Shown here: positions 10,201 through 17,521 of the stretch, in pieces
Layout: the number at the start of each line of letters is the position of its first letter
Numbering within the stretch: position 1 is the stretch's first letter
Translations under genes and position numbers: made by a program
The notes under the pieces: model-generated
Told to the model about the DNA's origin: nothing
Database searches by the model: none
The model's input: only the letters and a program-made list of their open reading frames with translations
Source of the DNA: Streptomyces sp. NBC_00654
GTDB taxonomy: Bacteria > Actinomycetota > Actinomycetes > Streptomycetales > Streptomycetaceae
NCBI RefSeq assembly: GCF_026341775.1
Contig: NZ_JAPEOB010000002.1
Span: 248,001 to 312,000 of the forward strand
Direction: 5' to 3'
Length of the DNA: 64,000 bases

Positions 10201-10433
10201 CGTTCGACGACCCGGGAGACACCACGCTCCAGAGCCTCGGCATCCAGCGGGCCGTCGATGTGGAAGGCAACGGGCACGTGGTAGGGAGCGGTGCTCTCGT
10301 CTGCTTCGGCGAGGAACCAGAGTCGGCGCTGCGCCGCCGATGCCGGGGCCCGGTCGGCCGTTCTTCTCCTGGGGAACCCGGCCGCGGGTGATGCCTGCCG
10401 GAGCCGGTCGAGCAGGGACAGGGGTTCACTCAT
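7242..10433 (-). CDS. NRPS elongation module C-A-T (cluster 1)
   Basis: A 1063-residue synthetase with condensation (residues 1 to about 430; HHAVIDAWS at 155-163, the usual DG being DA), adenylation (YYTSGSTGKPKGV, YGQTETS, SGKIDR) and carrier (FYALGGNSLQ) domains. The specificity residues read DVWHASQEVK. This is almost the code of the starter module (DVWHFSQECK). The first half looks like serine codes (DVWH-S), but Q and E at positions 322 and 330 do not. The acidic residue at 330 would fit a basic or N-containing side chain. The ATG overlaps the upstream stop by 4 bp. It adds the second residue. Confidence 0.92.
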   Translation of the reverse strand: MSEPLSLLDRLRQASPAAGFPRRRTADRAPASAAQRRLWFLAEADESTAPYHVPVAFHIDGPLDAEALERGVSRVVERHEALRTALVVDADGLRQEISEPSPIVVERGTAESVDDFIAAAHQDARRPVDLSRAPLLRVHLYALADGSHGLLFVFHHAVIDAWSLDIFFGDLNAACADEALPAIAHQYRDYTQWQEDWLSGDEARRSRHYWTGALAQGYPPLSIHPRRPHASDGPRGGAVHRFGVPAAPVEEVSSRASATPFSVLMAAFQTLLHRYSLNDVVSTGVPVACRTTPESESILGYFANTVAVPTEFDKETSLTDVVRSVGQRMREALSHQELPFDEVVGAVAPHRSADVNPLFDSVFVMQNTESATALSLPGCRTRPVQVHNGTAKFDLTLSVVRESDTFSCELEYATDTFDADWAGEFGLAFGELLRGAPVSGSLPVGEAPLLSEGTRAGILRDTAQGVEPYRIDWTMHGLVAEQAARTPDATAIVAGGANISYAELDRRSGALAAVMAERGIGRESVVGVCMQRSVEQIVSLLAILKAGGAFVPLDPRLPRARLAGIADDASLALVVTDEQCLDLVDGLAPLLVPESEPVPDAIPTVRTTDPTGLAYVYYTSGSTGKPKGVAIDHSCAGIRLEWLRRRYALGGGEAVLYKTPLIFDVAIWEIFLPLMTGATVVMADAEAESDIQHIADLLQEHPVVLAHFVPSMLEVYLQGVAPQEYTHLQWIALSGEAASAALIERAVEHFGVPVHNQYGQTETSEVAVWEGDGDSVPELSVIGTQVGAYRLYVMDESQELVPHDMPGELCVAGLDGLARGYVGRPSLTAQGFVPHPYPARPGERLYRTGDLVRRRATGEIVYLGRGDHLVKIRGCRVETGEVESVLLDHPALTSCVVIARPGPGGDLCLVAYTVGREAGRAELAGHAASSLPWYMVPSAFVHLGEMPRTASGKIDRNRLPEPRPSDFEQERSWEEPETPLEAHLAALWSEVLGMGRVGRRDGFYALGGNSLQTTRVLAALKASFGIRLSVRDFMHAPTVEGQARSVMAALEKKAAALLEENGA

Positions 10434-12214
10434 AACGGTATCCCGGGGGAATCGAGGTTCTCGAACCGATGCTCGAGGACTGTGGCGATGGAACGTACGG
10501 TGCCGGCCGTGAAGAACTCCTCCACGGTGAGGTCGAGCCCTGTCAGCCGGCGTAGCCGGCCGACGAGTTGAACCGCTTTCAGGGAGTTGCCGCCCGCGTC
10601 CAGGAATTCCTGATCGATCGACGCCGGTGACCGGCCCGTCACTCCCGCCCACACCTCGGCGACGGCGACGTGCAGTTCCGAGGCGCCGTCCATGGCCCCG
10701 TTCCCGGCCTCCGCATCGAGCGCGGGTACGGGCAGGGCGTCACGGTCCAGCTTGCCGTTGCGGTTCACGGGGAACTCGTCCAGTACCACGTAGTGCGAGG
10801 GCACAGCGGCCGCCACGAGGGTCTCGGCGAGAAGACGCCGTGCGTCACCGGGGCTGAAAGGAAAGTCCGTGAGCACGTAGGCGACCAGCTGTCCACCGGT
10901 CTCGTCGGGCACGACCTTGACGGCGGCCTCCCGGACGCCCGGCAGCTTCCGGAGAGCGGTTTCCACCTCCCCGGTCTCGATGCGGTTGCCGTGCAGCTTC
11001 AGCTGGCTGTCGGTCCGGCCCAGGTACAGCAACCCGGCCTCGGGGTCGTGCCTGACCCGGTCCCCCGTCCGGTACATGCGCTCACCGGGTGAGCCGAACG
11101 GGTCCGGCAGGAACTTCTCGGCCGTGAGGACAGGCTCCCCCAAGTAGCCATGCGCGAGGTTCCCGTCGCCACCGAGGAAGAGCTCACCGGCCTCACCGTC
11201 GGGAACCCGGCTGAGGTGCTCGTCGAGGACGTAGGTACGGAACCCCGGGACGGCTTCCCCGATGGGCGTCGAGGCATGGCCGTGGTTCTCCCGGTAGGTC
11301 CACCAGGTGCACTCGCCCGACTCCGTGGGCCCGTACTGGTTGTCCACCCGGATACCCAGCTTCTGGTGCACAGCCTCCGCCAGTTCGGGGGAGAGTGCCT
11401 CGCCACTGGCGAACAGATGACGGAGCGAGGAGGTGAACTCCGCCACGTCCTTCTGGTCGAGGAAGATGCGGAGAACCGACGGGACGAAATGGGCGACAGT
11501 GATCCGCTCGTCCCTGATCAGTGCGGCCACTCGCGCCGGATCCCGGTGATCTCCCGCGGAGGCGAAGACCAGGGTGGCACCCACGGACAGCGGCCAGAAG
11601 AACTCCCAGAACGATACGTCGAATCCGTAAGGTGTCTTCTGGAGCACCCGGTCGCCCGGCCGGAGGCCATAGGTCTCCTGGAGCCAGCGGAGCCGGTTCA
11701 CCGCGCCCGCATGGGGGTAGACAACGCCCTTGGGTTTTCCGGTCGATCCGGAGGTGAAGAGCACATAGGCGGCAATCGCGGGAGAGACCGCGACTCCTGG
11801 CGCCTGCCGCCGAGGCGTGCGCTCACCTGCGGGCACCTCTGCCACGCCGAAGTCCGCCCATGTGCGCTCGGCTCCCGCACCGCCGGTAAGCACCACCCGG
11901 GCACCGGCTGTACGCAGCATTCCCCGTACCCGGGCGTCGGGAAGTTCTTGCTCGATCGGAAGGTACGCCGCACCCGCCTTGAGGATGCCCAGCATGCCGG
12001 CAATCAGGTCGAACGACCTTGGGCAGGCGACGGCCACGACGTCGCCCGGCAGCACCCCCTTCCCGACGAGTATCGCGGCCATGCTGTCGGAGGCCCTCCG
12101 TAGAGAGGCGTACGAGTGATCCATCCCCTCCGACCGCACAGCCACGGCTTCGGGTGACTGCGTCGCTCGATGGTCGAACAGCTCGTGCACACAGCCTGGT
12201 TCGGCATTGTTCAT
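10430..12214 (-). CDS. NRPS loading module A-T (cluster 1)
   Basis: A 594-residue protein with one adenylation domain (LFTSGSTGKPKGV near residue 150, FDVSFWEFF, YGPTESG, RNGKLDR) and one carrier domain (FLDAGGNSLK). It has no condensation domain and so starts the chain. Code by eye: DVWHFSQECK. The longer reading frame opens inside the mbtH-like gene. I chose the ATG at 12214 (MNNAEPGC) because GGGGGAA sits about 7 bases upstream and this start clears mbtH. With the two other NRPS genes it predicts a tripeptide. Which module takes piperazate is open: none of the three codes looks like published piperazate codes (DVFSV-type). Confidence 0.9.
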   Translation of the reverse strand: MNNAEPGCVHELFDHRATQSPEAVAVRSEGMDHSYASLRRASDSMAAILVGKGVLPGDVVAVACPRSFDLIAGMLGILKAGAAYLPIEQELPDARVRGMLRTAGARVVLTGGAGAERTWADFGVAEVPAGERTPRRQAPGVAVSPAIAAYVLFTSGSTGKPKGVVYPHAGAVNRLRWLQETYGLRPGDRVLQKTPYGFDVSFWEFFWPLSVGATLVFASAGDHRDPARVAALIRDERITVAHFVPSVLRIFLDQKDVAEFTSSLRHLFASGEALSPELAEAVHQKLGIRVDNQYGPTESGECTWWTYRENHGHASTPIGEAVPGFRTYVLDEHLSRVPDGEAGELFLGGDGNLAHGYLGEPVLTAEKFLPDPFGSPGERMYRTGDRVRHDPEAGLLYLGRTDSQLKLHGNRIETGEVETALRKLPGVREAAVKVVPDETGGQLVAYVLTDFPFSPGDARRLLAETLVAAAVPSHYVVLDEFPVNRNGKLDRDALPVPALDAEAGNGAMDGASELHVAVAEVWAGVTGRSPASIDQEFLDAGGNSLKAVQLVGRLRRLTGLDLTVEEFFTAGTVRSIATVLEHRFENLDSPGIPL

Positions 12215-12240
12215 CGAGAATTCCCCCACAGCACCGGCCC

Positions 12241-12420
12241 TCACCGCGCGCTCCTCGGACGCATGTCCGTCCACAGCTCCTCGATACGATCCAGGCATTC
12301 GGCCCTCTCCGCCGGCTCGCCCACCACCGTCCAGCCGTCCGGAATTCGTCGACCGGCGCGCCAGATCGAGTACTGTTCTTCAACGTTGCGGACAACCACA
12401 TATGCGCCAGGGTTTTCCAT
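12241..12420 (-). CDS. MbtH-like protein, 59 residues
   Basis: The frame reads MENPGAYVVVRNVEEQYSIW, then RIPDGWTVVGE, ECLDRIEELWTDMRPRSAR and stop. These are the MbtH hallmarks: NxEEQYSxW, PxGW, CLxxIxxxWTDMRP. MbtH proteins bind adenylation domains and are needed for their solubility or activity. The ATG has GAGGGA just upstream. It lies between the piperazate fusion gene (43 bases) and the loading NRPS (26 bases), so it should serve this cluster's adenylation domains. At 59 residues it is shorter than the usual 65-75, so automatic gene callers with a 60-residue cut-off can miss it. Confidence 0.93.
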   Translation of the reverse strand: MENPGAYVVVRNVEEQYSIWRAGRRIPDGWTVVGEPAERAECLDRIEELWTDMRPRSAR

Positions 12421-12463
12421 AATCCCTCGTCCAGGTTCCAGTCAGCTGCCACCGAGGAGCGCT

Positions 12464-14347
12464 TCACTGTTGGTGTATTCGAGCCACGAAGTCATGGTGC
12501 TCGCCGCCCACACCCTCACGGAGAACCGCCATGGCACGCTTCCGATCCTCTTCGTTCCGGTCCTGGGAGAGCTTGAACCGGCCGGTCAACGATTCGATGT
12601 CCAGCTCGAACCCCACGATTCCGCCGATGAGCTTCTCGATACGTGAGTCGTTCTTGTCCAAGCGGTATGCGCCCTCCGACCGATCGGCATTCTCACTGAT
12701 GCCGGCAAGGCCCGAGACAACCTGGTCCTGGTTCTCCAGAACGCGCACGCGGCCCCGCACATGGACAGCTACGTAATTCCAGGTCGGCAGTTGGTCCGTC
12801 GTGTAGGTCCGGGGCGATATATAGGAATTCGGACCGTGGAACACCGCCAGCACCCGGCGGCCGTTAAGGTTCGGGACCTGGGGATTTCCGGCGTCGAGAT
12901 GGCCGAACAGCACCCCCTGCTCTCCCCGTTCCCGGTCCAGGATCAGCGGAAGATGCGTCGCGAACACCTCACCGTCGTCATCCGAGGAGATCAACGTCGC
13001 GAGCGGGAAACGCTGTACGGTTTCCAGAAGCGCCACCGTGTCCGTCTCGACATGACGGTCCGGCGGGTATTCCATCTCATCCGCCGAGGGCACTTCCGAA
13101 TTCTTCCGCACGTCTTCAGCTATCTCGGCCGACCGGAAGGGCAGGAGCGAGAGCAAGGTGTCGCCAATACCGTGCGACGACTCCGCGAGGCCCTGAAAAT
13201 AGATGCCCGCCGTCAGTTCTGGTGCGCTGTCCGCCCGGTACGCACGACTGACCAGGAAATCACCTGACTCGTTCCTCCGCAGATGCGGGACGACGTCCCT
13301 GAACATCTCGGGATCGAGCTCGCGGTGATAGCCGGTGGCCAGCACGAGGCCGTCCAGGTTCAGGCTCCGGCTGCCCTCCGGGCCACCGACGGTCACATCG
13401 ATTCCCGTCGAGCCGGCGTCCGCCGACAGCAGCCTGCTGGACCGGCAGAGCGTGAGCCGCGGCACATTCCCGCGGACCCGGTCCTCGTAGCCCATGCGAT
13501 ACAGGTCTTCGATGAGGTCAAGGTCCACGACGCCGTAATTGGTGCTGCGCGCCCCCGCCAGCCGAGCCGCGCGGTCGTGGGCGGTGAAGTGGTCGTCGAC
13601 CTCGGCGGAGAAGAAGACCTCGTTGCTGTACGGGCTGTCGTCCGCAGGCCGGAAGGAGTATCCGGGGAGAATTGCGTGGATACGGCTCAAGGGGTACTTC
13701 GCGAGGATGTACTCAATGATCTCCGCGGCGGACTGACCGCCGCCGACCACTGCGAACGACAGATCCGCCGAGCGATCGGGGAAGCTCTCCGGGAAACGCT
13801 CAAGGAATTCCGCGGTATGAATGACACGCTCGTCACGCGGAGCCACACCCGCGAGCCGATTCGGAGTCCCACCCGGGGCGTACACGACGTTGCGTGTCTG
13901 ATAGGTGACGTACTCCCCGGAATGTGCGAGTTTCGCACTGACCGTGAAGCTGCGCGCCATGCCGTCGATGCCGAAGTCCGGACTGACCGACGCCACGCGC
14001 GCCCCGAAGACAGTCTGGTGCTCGAAGTGCCCCGCCACCCAGCGAAGGTAGTCCTGGAATTCAATACGAGAGGGATGGAATTCCCGGAGATTCGCGAACT
14101 CCTCCAGGCGATCCTTGGCCTTGAGGTACGCGAGGAAGGAATAAGGGCTTTCCGGATTGCGCAGCGTCACTAAGTCCTTGAGGAAAGAAATCTGCATCCG
14201 GGCGCCATCCAGCAGCATTCCCGGGTGCCAGGCAAGTCTTTCCCTGGCCTCCAGGAAGAGTGCTCTGGGCGGATTCTCCGCCTCTGTCATGGCAGCGGCC
14301 AGCGCCACATTGGACGGGCCGAATCCGATCCCCAGCATATCGAGCAT
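12464..14347 (-). CDS. fused ornithine N5-hydroxylase / KtzT-like piperazate synthase
   Basis: A 627-residue two-domain protein. Residues 1 to about 425 are a flavin N-hydroxylase of the ornithine/lysine class: FAD site GIGFGPSNVALA, NADPH site VVGGGQSAAE, and ATGYHRELDPEM near the end. Residues about 428-627 are a PaiB-type domain: ATHLPLIL, FGHLDAGNPQ, VFHGPNSYISP, PTWNYVAVHV, GRFKLSQDRN. In piperazic acid biosynthesis a hydroxylase (KtzI type) makes N5-hydroxy-ornithine, and a haem protein of the PaiB fold (KtzT type) forms the N-N bond. The His in FGHLDAGNPQ is a candidate haem ligand (inference). The ATG at 14347 has GAGGAG upstream; the longer frame would start at a TTG. First gene of the operon. 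Alternative: a siderophore hydroxylase, but the second domain argues against it. Confidence 0.85.
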   Translation of the reverse strand: MLDMLGIGFGPSNVALAAAMTEAENPPRALFLEARERLAWHPGMLLDGARMQISFLKDLVTLRNPESPYSFLAYLKAKDRLEEFANLREFHPSRIEFQDYLRWVAGHFEHQTVFGARVASVSPDFGIDGMARSFTVSAKLAHSGEYVTYQTRNVVYAPGGTPNRLAGVAPRDERVIHTAEFLERFPESFPDRSADLSFAVVGGGQSAAEIIEYILAKYPLSRIHAILPGYSFRPADDSPYSNEVFFSAEVDDHFTAHDRAARLAGARSTNYGVVDLDLIEDLYRMGYEDRVRGNVPRLTLCRSSRLLSADAGSTGIDVTVGGPEGSRSLNLDGLVLATGYHRELDPEMFRDVVPHLRRNESGDFLVSRAYRADSAPELTAGIYFQGLAESSHGIGDTLLSLLPFRSAEIAEDVRKNSEVPSADEMEYPPDRHVETDTVALLETVQRFPLATLISSDDDGEVFATHLPLILDRERGEQGVLFGHLDAGNPQVPNLNGRRVLAVFHGPNSYISPRTYTTDQLPTWNYVAVHVRGRVRVLENQDQVVSGLAGISENADRSEGAYRLDKNDSRIEKLIGGIVGFELDIESLTGRFKLSQDRNEEDRKRAMAVLREGVGGEHHDFVARIHQQ

Positions 14348-14920
14348 GGACCTTCTCCTCAATAATTCAGAAATTATTTTGGTCTGGACAGCTCAGTAAG
14401 AGTTGACGTGGCGAACAGAAGGCAACCCGAGGGCACAACGCGTCGCGGTGCTTCAGCTATTCATGTCAGACACGCGCACGGTTGCGCAATCTTTCGAATC
14501 CGGCCGGCGCCGGCACCCATGAATGAGGGCCCATCCACCCTTCGCCACAAGCGATCGAGTACCGCACGAAGACCTACGAAGACCCGAGGCCTACCAACTT
14601 GGCAAATACTGCCAAGACCCCGCCCTCTCATTTACCCCCCGGTACGCATGCACCGACAAGCATGCACGCCCACCCCCGCTCCGGAGCGCCCCAAAGTGCT
14701 GGGACCGGCTGCAAATTATCGTGCCAGTACGGACTCGCACGCAAGCCCACCCCATAACCACCATTTGATACAACGAAGTTGATCGCCTGTCAACCATGAC
14801 CTTCCGAAGCCTTTAGCCGACTTCGATGAGATCGATGGGTGTTCCCTGGCCGGGGCGATCACCGTCCGCGTGTCCTATTGAGGACCAACTACTACCGCGG
14901 GGCCCATGACCAGTGCCGCT
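14348..14920 (-). promoter_or_regulatory. promoter region of the piperazate/NRPS operon
   Basis: About 570 non-coding bases, visibly richer in A and T than the genes. AATAATT-CAGA-AATTATT (14361-14378) is a 7-bp palindrome just upstream of the GAGGAG ribosome site of the first gene, placed to act as an operator or mRNA hairpin. A second inverted repeat, TTGGCA-AATAC-TGCCAA, lies at 14599-14615. The palindrome GCATGC occurs twice near 14646-14664. No ORF with a convincing ribosome site was seen. No known operator consensus was matched. Confidence 0.5.
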
Positions 14921-15028
14921 TCAGGCAACGTTTGGCTTGTTCACGACCTCGCGAAGACATTCGTCGGCGGCTTTTTTGTTCCGCCAGATGATGCAGCGAC
15001 CGATCATGCTGCCCTGCTCCTTGCAGCC
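14921..15028 (-). pseudogene. transposase C-terminal tail, possibly IS630 family
   Basis: The minus-strand frame ending at the TGA at 14921-14923 reads MIGRCIIWRNKKAADE followed by CLREVVNKPNVA. It resembles the C-terminal end of IS630-type transposases of actinomycetes (xIxxxIxWRNxxxxDxxLRxxVxxANVA). It is open across the left end of the IS21 element, which inserted about 20 bases upstream of the ATG. If the element and one copy of its target repeat are removed, the frame continues a short way into bases 17354-17400 without obvious similarity. A relic, low certainty. Confidence 0.35.
15024..15028. repeat. target-site duplication CAGCC, left copy
   Basis: CAGCC directly abuts the left inverted repeat of the IS21 element. 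The same five bases abut the right end at 17349-17353. IS21-family insertion typically duplicates 4-8 bp, so this supports the mapped element ends and a recent, undisturbed insertion. Confidence 0.75.
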
Positions 15029-15040
15029 TGTCGGCAACGG
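15029..15040. repeat. left terminal inverted repeat of the IS21 element
   Basis: TGTCGGCAACGG begins with the TG typical of IS21 ends and is perfectly complementary to 17337-17348. Confidence 0.85.
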
Positions 15041-15042
15041 CC

Positions 15043-15084
15043 GAATTTGAGGCCAGTTTGGGCGGTTGAATTGTGGGCCGTTTT
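15043..15084. repeat. IS21 internal end repeats
   Basis: Two related 17-base repeats, GAATTTGAGGCCAGTTT (15043-15059) and GAATTGTGGGCCGTTTT (15068-15084), lie in direct orientation 25 bases apart just inside the left end. IS21-family elements commonly carry such multiple repeats as binding sites for the IstA transposase. Confidence 0.6.
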
Positions 15085-15101
15085 GCGGTCTTGGTTGGTT
15101 G

Positions 15102-15941
15102 TCAGTCGTTGTCGGTGGGGGTGGGGACGCGGCCGAGTTTTCGTCCTCGCATGCGGTAGGACTCGCCTTTGAGGGAGTGGACCTCTGCGTGGTGGACGAG
15201 CCGGTCGATCATGGCGGCGGCCACGGTCTCGTCGCCGAAGACTTCTCCCCAGCGTCCGAAGGGCTTGTTGCTCGTGACGATCACACTCGCTCTCTCGTAG
15301 CGGTTGGCGATCAGCTGGAAGAAGAGGTTGGCCGCTTCGGCTTCGAAGGGGATGTATCCCACCTCGTCGATCACGATCAGCGGGTAGCGGCCGAGTTTGA
15401 CCAGTTCTTCCTGGAGTTGCCCGGAGCGGCGGGCTGCGGCGAGGCGGTCCACCCATTGGGAAGCGGTGGCGAAGGCCACGCGGTGTCCGCTCTGGCAGGC
15501 CCGGACGGCGAGGCCGGTGGCGATGTGGGTCTTGCCGGTTCCGGGCGGGCCGAGGAAGACCACATTCTCTTTGCCCGTTATGAAGTCCAGTGTGCCCAGA
15601 TGCGCGAGCTGTTGTCGCGTCAGACCGCGCAGATGGGCGACATCGAGTTCCTCGATGGTCTTGATCGCGGGGAAGTGGGCAGCCCGGGTGCGGCCCTCGC
15701 CGCCGTGGCTGTCGCGGGCGGACACCTCGCGTTGCAGGCAGGCGACCAGGTATTCGGTGTGGGTCCAGGACTCGGCGCGGGCGCGTTCGGCCAGACGTTC
15801 GGCGGCGTCCAGCAGGGTGGGTGCCTTCATCGCGCGGGCGAGAAATGCCAGGTCCGAGGCAGTCTGATGGCCGGTGGGCGCTGTTTTGTCCGCGGTTTTC
15901 GCCGGGCCTGGCCGGGAGCCGGCCGCTGGGGTGCGGGGCAT
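15102..15941 (-). CDS. istB: IS21-family helper ATPase IstB
   Basis: A 279-residue AAA+ ATPase related to DnaC. Walker A is GPPGTGKTH, Walker B LIVIDEVGYIPF, and a sensor-like TSNKPFGRW follows. IstB binds DNA, selects target sites and stimulates the IstA transposase. The ATG overlaps the istA stop by one base (TGATG), the usual coupling in this family. The N-terminal 30 residues, rich in Ala, Pro and Thr, vary between copies. Apparently complete. Confidence 0.95.
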   Translation of the reverse strand: MPRTPAAGSRPGPAKTADKTAPTGHQTASDLAFLARAMKAPTLLDAAERLAERARAESWTHTEYLVACLQREVSARDSHGGEGRTRAAHFPAIKTIEELDVAHLRGLTRQQLAHLGTLDFITGKENVVFLGPPGTGKTHIATGLAVRACQSGHRVAFATASQWVDRLAAARRSGQLQEELVKLGRYPLIVIDEVGYIPFEAEAANLFFQLIANRYERASVIVTSNKPFGRWGEVFGDETVAAAMIDRLVHHAEVHSLKGESYRMRGRKLGRVPTPTDND

Positions 15942-17239
15942 CAGGTGTCCGCCTCCTCTTTCCCGCCGCCGCCCTCAATGAGGGTGAACATCCGGTCGTA
16001 GGTGTCCAGTTCGCGCTGTTCGACTTCGACGCCGAGGTTGTTCGGTGCCAGGGCGGCAGTATGGGCGGTGGCCGCTCGGGCGGCCTGCTGATGCCAGACC
16101 TCTCCGCGCAGGAGGCGGGCCGCCTCGGCGTGCTCGGGGTCGGTGAGCGTCTGGTGGCGGGCCCAGCAGCGCGGGTGCCGCGCCACCGTCTCCGTCCCGG
16201 CACCGGCGCTGGGGGTATCGGTGAGGGTGACCGTGATGTCCTCGTTGTCCGCACGGACCAGGACGCGGTGACCGATCGCCCGGGGGTGGACGGAATAGTC
16301 GCAGGTATCGACCCGGATGTAGTGGTCACGGCCGATGCGGGTCTGAAAGCGCCACCAGTGGGGCGGGGCGACCGGCGGGACCGGGAGCATCTGGGCCCGG
16401 TCGGACTCCCAGCGGTCCGTCGGCCGAGCGGCGATTGCACGATGGGTCCTGCGGTTGGCGATCTGCAGCCAGCCGGTGAGCTGGGTGTTGAAATCGTCGG
16501 GGCCACTGAACGTCCGCCCGGGCAGGAAACTCGTCTCCAGGTAACCATTCGCGCGTTCCACCAGGCCCTTGGCCTCCGGGTCACGGGGCCGGCACAAGTG
16601 GACCTTCACCGCGAGCAGCCCCGCGAACGCCGCGAACTCGGAAGTCAGCTTTCCTCTGCCGATGCCTGCCTCATTGTCCCAGACAAGCGTCCTGGGGACT
16701 GCTTGCCAGCCGTCGGCCAGCAGCCGCCAGTGACCGTCGATCAGGTCGCCGGTCTGCCGGGAGGGCAGCATCCGGGCGGTGATCATCCGTGAGTAGCCCG
16801 AGACGATGACCAGGACCGGCGGGCGTCCACTCTGGCCGTAGCCGAGGGGGATATCCACCGGCGGAAACCACAAGTCGCACTGCGCGAGCTCACCGGGCTG
16901 ATAGACCGTCCGCGATACCGGATCCACCGGCAGATACACCGGCCGCAGCTCACGCACCCGGTCCCGCAGGATCGTCAGCCCGCGTTCCCAGCCGATTCGC
17001 TCCGCGATCACAGTCACGGGCATGGTCGGGGTCTGCCGCAGCAGCTCCCGGACCGCAGGTTCCACCGCGTCCACCGCAGACCCCTTCGCCGCCCGCCGGT
17101 ACTGCGGGGGCCGGTCCGAAGCAAGAGCCCGTAGCACCGTGTTCCGTGAAATCCCCAGCTGTCGGGCAACAGCCCGCGCGGACAGTCCTTGAGCCCGGTG
17201 CAACCGGCGGATCTCAGCCCAGTCCTCCACAAGGATCAC
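15941..17239 (-). CDS. istA: IS21-family transposase IstA
   Basis: About 432 residues. The N-terminal helix-turn-helix reads LSARAVARQLGISRNTV. The DDE catalytic triad is visible as CDLWFPPVD (first Asp), LVWDNEAG (second Asp) and AKGLVERANGY (Glu). I chose the GTG at 17239 because GAGGAAGAGAGG precedes it and IstA proteins start with (M/V)ILVEDWAEI; the frame stays open to an ATG at 17311 inside the right end of the element. It cuts and joins the element ends with IstB. Confidence 0.94.
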   Translation of the reverse strand: MILVEDWAEIRRLHRAQGLSARAVARQLGISRNTVLRALASDRPPQYRRAAKGSAVDAVEPAVRELLRQTPTMPVTVIAERIGWERGLTILRDRVRELRPVYLPVDPVSRTVYQPGELAQCDLWFPPVDIPLGYGQSGRPPVLVIVSGYSRMITARMLPSRQTGDLIDGHWRLLADGWQAVPRTLVWDNEAGIGRGKLTSEFAAFAGLLAVKVHLCRPRDPEAKGLVERANGYLETSFLPGRTFSGPDDFNTQLTGWLQIANRRTHRAIAARPTDRWESDRAQMLPVPPVAPPHWWRFQTRIGRDHYIRVDTCDYSVHPRAIGHRVLVRADNEDITVTLTDTPSAGAGTETVARHPRCWARHQTLTDPEHAEAARLLRGEVWHQQAARAATAHTAALAPNNLGVEVEQRELDTYDRMFTLIEGGGGKEEADT

Positions 17240-17336
17240 CCTCTCTTCCTCCCGCTCCAGAGACCCTGAAGCCAGAATGATCAAGAGATCGCAGAGTGGC
17301 TCACTTTTCATCCGCCGTCCGTGGTATCCATTTCAC

Positions 17337-17348
17337 CCGTTGCCGACA
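17337..17348. repeat. right terminal inverted repeat of the IS21 element
   Basis: CCGTTGCCGACA is the exact complement of the left end repeat. It is followed by the second CAGCC target copy at 17349-17353. Confidence 0.85.
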
Positions 17349-17475
17349 CAGCCGGTGTGGTCGATGACGTCATCGCAATGCGTACGTCCCGTCCTCGGAT
17401 ATCACCTCGCCTGTCGTCGATCACCCACTCGGCGACCAGGAATTCGCCCGGCTCCACCAGGCTCCGGCCGAGAAC

Positions 17476-17497
17476 AGCCGGCCCTGCTCAGCCGGCT
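17476..17497. terminator. hairpin after the cluster 2 exporter gene
   Basis: AGCCGGC-CCTGCTCA-GCCGGCT is a 7-bp stem with an 8-base loop, 25 bases past the stop of the minus-strand exporter gene. It has no T-run, but streptomycete terminators often lack one. The rest of 17354-17521 shows no gene. Confidence 0.4.
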
Positions 17498-17521
17498 TCG
17501 GCCCGGTCCTGGCCGAGGCGC

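Larger units (their letters stand above)
15029..17348 (-). mobile_element. IS21-family insertion sequence, 2320 bp
   Basis: The element encodes istA and istB in the classic order on the minus strand and ends in matching inverted repeats: TGTCGGCAACGG at the left end (15029-15040) and its complement at the right (17337-17348), with weaker similarity inwards. A 5-bp duplication CAGCC flanks it. It sits between the piperazate NRPS operon and the second NRPS cluster, inside debris of an older element. Both genes appear intact, so it may be mobile. Confidence 0.92.

Noticed and set aside
12464..14347. Hydroxamate siderophore hydroxylase
   Set aside because: The flavin half alone would fit, but the fused PaiB/KtzT-like half and lack of formyl- or acetyltransferase genes favour piperazate.
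14640..14670. GCATGC palindromes as a tRNA or riboswitch element
   Set aside because: No cloverleaf or known riboswitch core could be drawn; treated as part of the promoter region.
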